DNA from: JACCXJ01 sp052387115
Lineage (GTDB): Bacteria > Pseudomonadota > Gammaproteobacteria > JACCXJ01
Assembly: GCA_052387115.1 (NCBI GenBank)
Contig: JBQTJM010000034.1
Coordinates: forward strand, 1-10,514
DNA length: 10,514 nt
Reading direction: 5' to 3'
Both the position numbers and the translations under genes were made by a program. Within the stretch, counting starts at the first letter, position 1, and every line of letters starts with the position of its first letter. Under the pieces are notes generated by a model. It did no database searches and was not told where the DNA came from. It saw nothing but the letters and a program-made list of their open reading frames with translations. Below, in pieces: positions 1-7,507 of the stretch.

Positions 1-180
1 GGCGACACTGGCGAGCAACTGTTTGAAGCCTTCGCGGGCCTGCGCCCCGGGGCCCGCGCTCACCCCGAGATCGCAGTCAATGATCTCGACGTGATGGAAG
101 CCCAAGGCCTTGGCTTTATCCGCTAAGGCATACTGGAGACGCTGGGGAGGGCTAAGGGCGACACGCCGGGGAGGGGCACA
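1..180 (-). pseudogene. Serine site-specific recombinase fragment, apparently 5'-truncated and cut by the window edge
   Basis: Reading the minus strand gives an open frame with QRLQYALADKAKALGF, then VEIIDCDLGVSAG, then REGFKQLLASVA. This resembles the stretch just after the catalytic serine of large serine recombinases/resolvases of mobile elements (pattern RRQYAL..A..LGW...VIDDDLG.S......GF..L). The upstream part that should carry the nucleophilic serine (Y.R.S type motif) is not visible. The frame stays open back to a stop at 301-303, but I find no in-frame ATG, GTG or TTG between that stop and the start of the similarity. The rest of the gene lies beyond the left edge. I infer a decayed or 5'-truncated copy whose beginning was replaced by the repeat at 215-280. 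An intact gene with an unrecognised start is less likely. Confidence 0.5.
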
Positions 181-214
181 CCCTCCGGATCCGCATGACC
201 CCGCAGTACCGTAG

Positions 215-280
215 GCTGGGTTGAGGAACGAAACCCAGCGCTTGACGTGGATATGCTGGGATTCGCTCCGCTCATCCCCG
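215..280. repeat. REP-like imperfect inverted repeats
   Basis: An 8-bp perfect inverted repeat, GCTGGGTT (215-222) and AACCCAGC (232-239), surrounds a 9-nt loop. It is followed at about 255-280 by a degenerate inverted copy of the same unit (GCTGGGATTCGCTCC...CATCCC). This resembles the dispersed 'GTAGG-TGGGTT...AACCCA' palindromes common in proteobacterial intergenic DNA. It lies just downstream of the cytochrome gene that ends at 294 on the minus strand, so it could also act as a transcription end or mRNA-stabilising hairpin. Confidence 0.5.
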
Positions 281-293
281 TTTGGCCTCTCTC

Positions 294-917
294 TTATCGT
301 TTACCGTACTCCAGGGGCGTACCCTTACGTTGCGCATAGAGATACGTCTCCAAGGCGCGCATCTCGGCGGAATCGGGCGCGAGCTTCCGACCTCGCACCG
401 GGTTTTCGATGCACCAGTTGATCGCGTCTCGCAACAGCGCGACCCGCCCTAGCTGCGCCTGAAATTTCGGGTAGGTCTCGGGATGGGTATTCGACCCATC
501 CGGATGGCACATGTCGCAGGAAACGGCGATAGTGCTCTTCAGCCGATCCCCGCTGTGAAAGATGCGCGAGCCTTCCACGGCTGACTTGTAGGTCTCCTGC
601 TGCCAGACATTCACGTCCTCCCGGGTGATGGACCCGTAGGTCGCCCCCTGGCCTTTGCCGATAAGGCCGCTGTTGTCGGCGGGGGTCGACACCTTGTGCT
701 TGGCCAGCTCCTCCGCCATCCAATCGGGTCCTTCACCGCGGCGCTTCCATTGCGCCATGGCGGCATCATCGATCCCTCGATTCTGCTCGGTGGTGGATGG
801 GGCCTCTTCGCCTTTCGGCGTCGCATCGCTCACTCCTTCTGCGCTTCCCTCCCGGTAGGCCGCGAGCAGCACCGCGAGCGTGGCGAAAACGAGGGGCTTC
901 ATCGTTCGCATTTTCAT
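294..917 (-). CDS. Exported monoheme c-type cytochrome (TsdA/SoxA-like C-terminal motif)
   Basis: The 207-residue product begins with a Sec-type signal (hydrophobic residues about 9-20, likely cleavage near GSA at 25-27). It carries one heme-attachment motif, CDMCH, at 134-138, so it should be a periplasmic monoheme cytochrome. After the heme comes a conserved-looking block, LRDAINWCIENPVRG...LAPDSAEMRALETYL (about 162-193). Its pattern (I-N-x-C...G..L..DS.EM.A...Y) recalls the thiosulfate dehydrogenase TsdA / SoxA cytochromes. Cys169 or Met186 are candidate distal heme ligands; this is inference. The start at 917 has a good ribosome site, GGAGAG at 921-926, six... to nine bases upstream of ATG depending on alignment. 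It is the third gene of a minus-strand set with the phosphoesterase and the MauG-like protein and may be their electron donor or acceptor. The real substrate is unknown. Confidence 0.85.
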   Translation of the reverse strand: MKMRTMKPLVFATLAVLLAAYREGSAEGVSDATPKGEEAPSTTEQNRGIDDAAMAQWKRRGEGPDWMAEELAKHKVSTPADNSGLIGKGQGATYGSITREDVNVWQQETYKSAVEGSRIFHSGDRLKSTIAVSCDMCHPDGSNTHPETYPKFQAQLGRVALLRDAINWCIENPVRGRKLAPDSAEMRALETYLYAQRKGTPLEYGKR

Positions 918-946
918 ATCCTCTCCAAACGCTTGGCTATACCACG

Positions 947-1066
947 CACGGTCACAGTTCGCTCTTTCTTGATCCCCTCACCCCACCCTCTCCCTCCGGG
1001 AGAGGGAGAAAAGATTGCGCCTCTCCCGGAGGGAGAGGGGATCTGAGGAGGAGATTTATGACCGTG
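947..1066. repeat. Nested inverted-repeat element with 20-bp perfect arms
   Basis: The arms at 986-1005 and 1020-1039 are perfect 20-bp reverse complements (CCCTCTCC.../...GGAGAGGG) around a 14-nt loop. An outer, more distant pair, CACGGTCA (947-954) and TGACCGTG (1059-1066), is also exactly complementary. The core matches the 'CCCTCACCCC..CCCTCTCCC' type of dispersed palindrome seen in many proteobacterial genomes. It fills most of the gap between the phosphoesterase stop and the cytochrome start on the minus strand. It could be a passive repeat, a MITE-like relic, or a hairpin that lowers or separates expression of the cytochrome gene. Confidence 0.75.
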
Positions 1067-1080
1067 GCCAGTGTAACCGA

Positions 1081-2214
<1,134 letters not shown>

Positions 2215-2228
2215 GCTCTTCTCTCCAC

Positions 2229-3563
2229 TTATCGGACCCTGCCCATGACTCGCTCCTCGAACGGGAATACCTCACGTTCGGCCAACGCCGTGTCGCGGAA
2301 GGGGCGCTTGGTGTCGGCCAGCTTGCGCTGTTCCCTTAAGGCGCGCTGGTTTTGTTCGGCGAACCGTTCGTCGGTGAGCGCAAACATGAGCTCCACCAAG
2401 GCATCGATCTCCTCTTCGTTCAGGGCCAACGGTTCGATGCCCCCGTCCAGAAAAGGATTCGTCTCCCCGCCCTTGTTGTAGTGATCCATCACATCCCACA
2501 GGGTCTCCATGGATCCATCATGCATGTAGGGGCCGGTCAGGGCGATATTGCGCAACTGCATGGTCTTGAAGGCGCCGATGTCGGCGCGGTCCTTGGTAAC
2601 CAGGAATCGACCGAGCTCCGACAGATCGGTCTGCAGGGCCAGACGGTCTACCGCCTGCACGCCCCCGCCTTCCTGCGCCAGGGCTTCGAGCGCTTGGATC
2701 GCCAGCGCCTCGAAATTTTGCTTGCGCGCCGCCACCCCGATGTTGTGAAATCGGTGGTCGGTACCGATGGGATTCGAGGGGTTCAATTGGTGACAGCTCA
2801 TGCAACGCCCCTGGCCGTTGAAGAGCACCCAGCCGCGCGCGGCCTCTTCCGAGATGGCGTCCGTCTGGCCCGCCAGGAAGCGGTCGAAGGGGGCATCGAG
2901 AAATACCAAGGTGCGCTCGAAGGCGGCGATAGCCCGCCCCAGGTCCTCGTAGTTCGGGGCATGTCCATAGGCAAAGGAGAACATCTCTTTGTAGGCGGGA
3001 TCGTCGGCGATCGCCGCGAGCACCAGCTGCTCGTTCGGGTGCGCCATCTCGATCGGGTTGAGGATGGGTAATTTCGCCTGTGCCTCGAGGCTCGGGGCGC
3101 GCCCGTCGAGAAACAGGCTTTGCATCAGAAAGGCGTTCATCGTGGTCGGGGCGTTGCGCTTACCCAGGGCGTCGCCGACACCTTCCGACACCGGGCGTTG
3201 GTCGGTAAAGCCGCGACTGACATCATGGCAGGTCGCGCAGGCCACCGTGCCGTCTTTGGACAAGCGGGTATCGAAGTACAGCTTCTTGCCGAGTGCCACC
3301 CGTTCCGGCTTCATGGGGTTGTCGGCAGGGATCACGACCTGTCGCCAGATATGCGGATCGACGCCGGGCGGGGGCTGGGTCACGTCGTGCTCGGGAAGCA
3401 GGCCATCGAGGAGGGTCATCTGTGCACCCATCTCGAGGGCGCCGTGGGCTCCACGCGGCCCGCCGGACCCCCCCTGCAACACCGCATCACAAGCCCCCAG
3501 CAGGGGAAGTACCACGGTAAGTATCACAAGAGCCGTCGGATTTCCCATTCTTCGGTACTGCAT
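2229..3563 (-). CDS. MauG-like di-heme c-type peroxidase-family lipoprotein
   Basis: The 444-residue protein has a hydrophobic leader ending in the lipobox LGAC (22-25), so it is probably a lipoprotein facing the periplasm. Two heme motifs are present, CATCH (109-113) and CMSCH (254-258), with the family blocks FDTRLSKDG (97-105), FLDGRA (151-156), NPIEMA (169-174) and GPYMHDGS (344-351). Spacing from the first heme histidine was compared with the Pseudomonas cytochrome c peroxidase (His55, His71, Trp94, Gln104, Glu114). By that spacing Gln162 and Glu172 are kept, Trp94 becomes Leu152, and His71 becomes Val129. The DHYNKGG segment puts Tyr362 where the classical enzyme has its axial Met, as in MauG (inference). 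It may therefore be an oxidase or peroxidase that needs no reductive activation. The ribosome site is GAGGGGG at about 3571-3577. It is first in the set with the phosphoesterase and the c cytochrome. Confidence 0.9.
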   Translation of the reverse strand: MQYRRMGNPTALVILTVVLPLLGACDAVLQGGSGGPRGAHGALEMGAQMTLLDGLLPEHDVTQPPPGVDPHIWRQVVIPADNPMKPERVALGKKLYFDTRLSKDGTVACATCHDVSRGFTDQRPVSEGVGDALGKRNAPTTMNAFLMQSLFLDGRAPSLEAQAKLPILNPIEMAHPNEQLVLAAIADDPAYKEMFSFAYGHAPNYEDLGRAIAAFERTLVFLDAPFDRFLAGQTDAISEEAARGWVLFNGQGRCMSCHQLNPSNPIGTDHRFHNIGVAARKQNFEALAIQALEALAQEGGGVQAVDRLALQTDLSELGRFLVTKDRADIGAFKTMQLRNIALTGPYMHDGSMETLWDVMDHYNKGGETNPFLDGGIEPLALNEEEIDALVELMFALTDERFAEQNQRALREQRKLADTKRPFRDTALAEREVFPFEERVMGRVR

Positions 3564-3969
3564 TGCTGATCCCCCTCAGGCGGATGAGTCACTTTAGAAG
3601 ATACGCGAGCTCCCACGTCATGGCCCTCCGGTCTCTGTCTCGTGGTCACTCTGCAGGGTGTCCGGCCGCTTAGACACCGATCCACTCGCTCCACAATCTA
3701 GTATAGTGCGCTCTCCTTGGTTTTCGATTTCTCCCCCGTTCTGTTCATGCCCGAACCGCAGATGCGGCGCTGCAATGCACGGTTCAGTGCCTTCCTCGCA
3801 GTGCAGCAGCGGGCGCACCTCATCCCTTGGGGCAAGCGGGGCCCCGGGACACCCAGGTGGCATGAACCTCAGGCCGCTGCTATCATGAGCGCCCACGAGA
3901 CGCGACCACTCCGGCCCCCGATCGGGATCCGGCGCCACGAGCGCCCGAGAATGAACGAAAAAAGCGGGC
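3564..3969. other. Divergent intergenic region between two di-heme peroxidase genes
   Basis: These 406 bases separate two outward-facing genes and should hold the promoters of both. Open frames here are short, lack similarity to known families and overlap the neighbours in other frames. An A/T-richer patch near 3690-3705 contains TATACT on the minus strand and TATAGT on the plus strand, but neither has a convincing -35 partner. I see no FNR- or OxyR-like palindrome, RNA gene or long repeat. Confidence 0.5.
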
Positions 3970-5034
3970 ATGACGCAGAACTTACGCACCTGGCTCCTCG
4001 GCACGGCGGCGATCGTCGTCGCGGGGATGGTGGTGGGCCGGCTGTTCCTCGGCGAGCCGGAGGTCGCGGCACCCGCGATCACGCCCGCAGAGGCCAAGGG
4101 CTACTTCGGGCTCCTGCCGGCGGTGGCGGACAACCCGCAGAACCCGGTCACACCCGCGAAGGTCGAGCTCGGCAAGGCGCTGTTCTTCGAACCCAGGCTG
4201 TCCAAGAGCGGCTTCATCGCCTGCGCCTCGTGCCATCACCTCGCGAGCGGCGGTGGGGACGGGCTGGCCACCTCGATCGGCCATCGCTGGCAGATCGGGG
4301 GTCGTAACGCACCGACGGTTTTGAACGCCGCGCTGCACGTGGCCCAGTCTTGGGACGGCCGGGCGGCCGATGTGGAGGACCAGGCGGGAGACCCCATCTC
4401 GAACCCCGGCGGGATGGCCTCCTCCGAAAATCTCGTGCTCGAGCGCCTGCGCAGCATCCCGGCCTACCCGGAGCAGTTCCGGGCCGCCTTCCCCGACGAC
4501 GCCGAGCCTTTGAGCTACGCCAACGTGGCGCGAGCCATCGCCGCCTTCGAGCGCACCTTGATCACCCCGGGGCGCCTCGACCGCTTCCTCGCCGGTGACG
4601 CTACGGCCTTGACCCCCGAAGAACACGCGGGGCTCGACAGGTTCGTCGCGGTCGGCTGCACCGGGTGCCACAACGGCCCGGTCTTGGGCGGCGGGTCGTT
4701 CCAGAAGTTCGGTGTCGTTCGGGCACCCGAAGGTCTCACCGACCCGGGCCGCTTCGAGGTCACCAAGAACGAGGCCGACCGCTCCGTGTTCAAGGTCCCG
4801 AGCCTGCGCAACATAGGGTTGACCGCGCCCTATTTCCACGACGGCTCGGTGTGGACCCTGGAGGAGGCCGTACAGATCATGGCCGACACCCAGCTCGGCA
4901 CCAAGCTGAGCCTCGCGGACGCCGCCGGCATCGCAACCTTCTTGAGGAGCCTCGACGCCGATCCGCCGCTCACGGTGACCTTGCCGCAGCTTCCGGCATC
5001 GACCGCCACGACGCCGCGCCCGCACCCCGATTAA
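3970..5034 (+). CDS. Membrane-anchored di-heme cytochrome c peroxidase (CcpA type)
   Basis: The 354-residue protein has an uncleaved-looking N-terminal anchor (about 8-28) and two heme motifs, CASCH (85-89) and CTGCH (230-234). Bacterial di-heme peroxidases reduce hydrogen peroxide in the periplasm with electrons from c cytochromes. By spacing from the first heme histidine, the Pseudomonas enzyme's His71 matches His105, Trp94 matches Trp128 (in SWDGRA) and Gln104 matches Gln138. The catalytic Glu114 position is Gly148 (NPGGMA rather than the usual NPxEMx). The C-terminal block TAPYFHDGSVWTLEEAVQIM (285-304) supplies Met304 as probable axial ligand of the second heme. Length is usual for the family, with a Pro/Thr-rich tail. 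No strong Shine-Dalgarno precedes the chosen ATG. It is transcribed away from the MauG-like gene, and the shared intergenic region suggests linked control. Confidence 0.9.
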   Translation: MTQNLRTWLLGTAAIVVAGMVVGRLFLGEPEVAAPAITPAEAKGYFGLLPAVADNPQNPVTPAKVELGKALFFEPRLSKSGFIACASCHHLASGGGDGLATSIGHRWQIGGRNAPTVLNAALHVAQSWDGRAADVEDQAGDPISNPGGMASSENLVLERLRSIPAYPEQFRAAFPDDAEPLSYANVARAIAAFERTLITPGRLDRFLAGDATALTPEEHAGLDRFVAVGCTGCHNGPVLGGGSFQKFGVVRAPEGLTDPGRFEVTKNEADRSVFKVPSLRNIGLTAPYFHDGSVWTLEEAVQIMADTQLGTKLSLADAAGIATFLRSLDADPPLTVTLPQLPASTATTPRPHPD

Positions 5035-5176
5035 TCGAAAATACAAATACAAATAGTTGCATTGTAAAAAACATGCGGACACGTGACCCCGAAACACCTC
5101 CGTTCCGGCGTTGACGAGGGATCAAGCCCCCTCGCGAGCCGGGTTTAAAGAACACGCTTATTTCGAGTCGACCCCA

Positions 5177-5779
5177 ATGATTGCCACCACCGTAAACCTG
5201 TTCAATACCTATCGCGGGATATTCGTCCTGGAAAAGGGCCCGCAGCACCTGCCCAATTCGTACGGCCTCCTGGCCGCCATGCTGTGCGCCTACCTGCTGG
5301 CGCGTTTCGGCGTGGAGCAGTTCGAGAATGATCCCGCCCCCGCTTTCTTGATGGCGGCGGTCGACACCGCCCTGTCGTCGGGGATCATCCTCGCCATCCT
5401 GTGGGCGCGCGGCGTGGCCCACCGCGCCATCCAGCTGCTCACGGCCTTTGCCGGCATCGGCGCGGGGTTCGGCCTCGCCATGATCGTGGGGCTCGGCATC
5501 ATCAGCATCGGCGTCTTGATCGACGTGCCCCTGGTACAAGGCTTCGTCAACGTGGTCACCTTCCCATTCATCCTCGTCAACGTCATCATCAACGGCCACC
5601 TGTTCCGAGCGACCTTGTCGGTCAGCCTGGCCGTCGGGGTCGTCATGGCCCTGGTCCTGATGTTCCTGGTGATCAACGTCACCAACCGCTTCGACCCGCA
5701 CCTCGTACGGTCGCAGCAGACATCCGGGGAGGCATCCGGGCAGGTGACGCCGTCGCCGCAGATGTCACCGGTGCGGTGA
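5177..5779 (+). CDS. Multi-pass inner-membrane protein of unknown function
   Basis: From the ATG at 5177 the product is 200 residues. An N-terminal cytoplasmic-looking segment with RGIFVLEKGPQHLP (about 13-26) is followed by about five hydrophobic segments, near residues 29-44, 56-77, 85-115, 123-139 and 145-168. A polar tail rich in Ser, Gln and Pro comes last. The 'GPQ-LP' motif before the first membrane segment resembles a family of uncharacterised proteobacterial membrane proteins with a Yip1-like arrangement; I know of no assigned activity. A TTG at 5111 would add 22 residues but has no ribosome site. The ATG at 5177 also lacks a good one, but it places the motif at the distance from the N-terminus I would expect. 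It stands alone between the peroxidase and the molybdate operon, with no sign that it belongs to either. Confidence 0.75.
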   Translation: MIATTVNLFNTYRGIFVLEKGPQHLPNSYGLLAAMLCAYLLARFGVEQFENDPAPAFLMAAVDTALSSGIILAILWARGVAHRAIQLLTAFAGIGAGFGLAMIVGLGIISIGVLIDVPLVQGFVNVVTFPFILVNVIINGHLFRATLSVSLAVGVVMALVLMFLVINVTNRFDPHLVRSQQTSGEASGQVTPSPQMSPVR

Positions 5780-5993
5780 TCTCGAAGCTGATGAAACCAT
5801 CGTCCCAAACCCGCCGAGGACGCAACGCGAGATCCCGAGCGCCGTAGATCCGTTCACAAACTGCCGGCAACTACACCAAAGGCCACCAACGTAACCCTTT
5901 CGGCCGATGTGCTGGCCGAGACCGAGGCCCGCCGATCCAGCGGTGCCGTTCAACGATGATCCCATCGGCTCGCCACAGCGGGTCGTACGGCTA

Positions 5994-6023
5994 TTGGAGA
6001 TCCGTTATGTAAGGTTGTATATT
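5994..6023 (+). promoter_or_regulatory. Candidate sigma70 promoter of the mod operon
   Basis: TTGGAG (5994-5999) and TATATT (6018-6023) are separated by 18 bases; TATATT differs from the consensus -10 at one position. The pair lies about 30 bases before modA, and its -10 falls inside the candidate ModE operator. The assignment is by eye. Confidence 0.45.
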
Positions 6024-6026
6024 TCG
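6003..6026. promoter_or_regulatory. Candidate ModE operator
   Basis: CGTTATGTA (6003-6011) and TATATTTCG (6018-6026) form an imperfect inverted repeat (6 of 9 matching) around a 6-bp spacer. This resembles the CGTTATAT-spacer-ATATAACG type of site known for ModE. It overlaps the probable -10 of the mod promoter, which is the layout expected for repression by molybdate-bound ModE, whose gene is the last of this operon. Confidence 0.5.
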
Positions 6027-6054
6027 CTACGTCGTACTGAGGGGCGAGGTGGCG

Positions 6055-6804
6055 ATGCAACCCTTTTGGAAAACGTGGCTCTGCGCAGCCGGGCTGTTGG
6101 CGTGCGCCTGCGCGGCGCCAGCAGCCGAGGTCACCGTTTCCGCTGCGGCCAGCCTGACCGATGCCTTCAAGGAGATCGGACGGGCCTTCGAGGCCCATAA
6201 CCCCGACACCGACGTCCAGTTCAACTTTGCCGCGTCCGACGCCCTGGTCCAGCAGCTCGCGGCGGGCGCGCCGGTCGATGTGCTGGCCACGGCGGACCAG
6301 GATTCCATGGACAAGGCCGCGGCACAGAAGCTCGTCGAGCCCGCCACCCGCCAGGATTTCGCCCGCAACACGCTGGTGGCGGTCGTGCCCGCCGACCGCG
6401 AGGTCATGCTCCAGGAACTGTCCGATCTGGAACGCGCCGATGTGGAGCGCATCGCACTCGGCAACCCAGAGAGCGTCCCGGTCGGCCGCTACGCCCGATC
6501 CGCACTGGAGAAAGCCGGGCGCTGGCCGGCGATCGCAGTCAAAGCGATCTACACGCAGAACGTCCGCCAGGCCCTCGACTATGTCGCCCGCGACGAGGTC
6601 GATGTCGCCTTCGTGTATGCCACCGACGCCGCGATACGTAAAGACCAGGTCCGCATTGCCTTCACGGTGGCCACCGAGGCGCCCATCACCTACCCCATCG
6701 CCGCCGTCGCAGGGAGCAGCGCTGAGGCACGGCGTTTCTTGGACTACGTGCTGTCGCCACCCGGCCAGGCCAACCTGGCGCGGTATGGCTTTCTCCCGCC
6801 ATGA
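6055..6804 (+). CDS. modA: Molybdate ABC transporter, periplasmic substrate-binding protein
   Basis: This is the solute-binding protein that captures molybdate (and usually tungstate) in the periplasm and delivers it to ModB. The 249-residue product begins with a Sec signal (hydrophobic about 7-20, cleavage near APAAE). The mature protein opens with EVTVSAAASLTDAFKEIG, a ModA hallmark. Further family blocks are FNFAASDALVQQL, where the serine contributes to oxyanion binding, PVDVLATADQ, GNPESVPVGRYAR, YVARDEVDVAFVYATDA and the C-terminal SPPGQANLARYGF. Two starts are possible: GTG at 6049 and ATG at 6055. I prefer the ATG because GAGG (6046-6049) lies five bases before it. The stop overlaps the modB start (ATGA), so translation is coupled. 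It is the first gene of modABCE, behind a ModE-like operator. Confidence 0.95.
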   Translation: MQPFWKTWLCAAGLLACACAAPAAEVTVSAAASLTDAFKEIGRAFEAHNPDTDVQFNFAASDALVQQLAAGAPVDVLATADQDSMDKAAAQKLVEPATRQDFARNTLVAVVPADREVMLQELSDLERADVERIALGNPESVPVGRYARSALEKAGRWPAIAVKAIYTQNVRQALDYVARDEVDVAFVYATDAAIRKDQVRIAFTVATEAPITYPIAAVAGSSAEARRFLDYVLSPPGQANLARYGFLPP

Positions 6805-7493
6805 CCGGCGTCGACGAGAACCTGGGGTACGCCTGGACGGCACTGGCTTTGTCCCTCAAGGTGGCGAGCTGCGCCACGCTCGTGTGCCTCGTCATGGGCG
6901 TCGGTGTCGGCTATGTGCTGGCCCGGCGGCGGATCCCGGGCCGCGATCTGGTCGATGCGCTTCTGACCTTACCGCTGGTGATGCCGCCCACGGTGCTCGG
7001 CTATTACCTCCTGGTCGTCATCGGGCGCAAAGGGCCGCTGGGGGCTTGGCTCCACGATGCCTTCGGTATCCACCTGGTCTTCACCTGGCAGGGCGCGGTG
7101 ATCGCCGCGAGCCTGGTCGCCTTTCCATTGACCTTCAAGTCGGCGCGCGCCGCCTTCGAGGCGGTCGACCGCGAGCTGGAGGAGGCCGCGCGCGTGCTCG
7201 GCGTGTCGGAGTCCGGCATCTTTTTCCGCGTGTCCCTGCCGCTCGCCTGGCGCGGGATCCTGGCGGGGGTGCTCCTCTGCTTCGCCCGCGCGTTGGGCGA
7301 GTTCGGCGCCACGCTCATGGTGGCCGGCAGCATCCCGGGCAAGACCCAGACGCTCTCGATCGCGGTCTACGAGGCGGTGCAGGCGGGTCACGACGAGGCC
7401 GCCCAGATACTCGTGCTCATCACGTCTCTCACCTGCCTCGCGGTGCTCCTGGCGGCCGGGCGCCTCGCCCCCGGCCGGATCGCGAGCGAATAA
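6801..7493 (+). CDS. modB: Molybdate ABC transporter permease
   Basis: This is the membrane-spanning subunit of the molybdate importer; it dimerises and couples to ModC. The 230-residue length is normal for ModB. It has about five hydrophobic segments (about 15-41, 54-74, 96-112, 151-166 and 201-219). The permease EAA loop runs EEAARVLGVSESGIFFRVSLPLAWRGI (about 127-153). It is followed by FARALGEFGATLMVAGSIPGKTQTL, which is highly typical of ModB/CysTW-type permeases. The ATG at 6801 overlaps the modA stop by four bases. Confidence 0.96.
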   Translation: MTGVDENLGYAWTALALSLKVASCATLVCLVMGVGVGYVLARRRIPGRDLVDALLTLPLVMPPTVLGYYLLVVIGRKGPLGAWLHDAFGIHLVFTWQGAVIAASLVAFPLTFKSARAAFEAVDRELEEAARVLGVSESGIFFRVSLPLAWRGILAGVLLCFARALGEFGATLMVAGSIPGKTQTLSIAVYEAVQAGHDEAAQILVLITSLTCLAVLLAAGRLAPGRIASE

Positions 7494-7507
7494 GACGCCT
7501 ACATTTT

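Noticed and set aside
5035..5065. A/T-rich AAATAC direct repeats after the CcpA gene
   Set aside because: Only two to three short units; too little to call an iteron, origin or promoter.
3982..5097. Long minus-strand frame (371 codons) across the CcpA gene
   Set aside because: Antisense shadow rich in Arg, Gly and Val without family features; the plus frame has both heme motifs.
5950..6843. Minus-strand frame (297 codons) across modA
   Set aside because: Antisense shadow; the plus frame is an unmistakable ModA.
6161..7507. Upstream in-frame extension of modC by about 450 codons
   Set aside because: It overlaps modA and modB in another frame and reads as low-complexity Arg/Ser/Pro; ModC starts at 7508.
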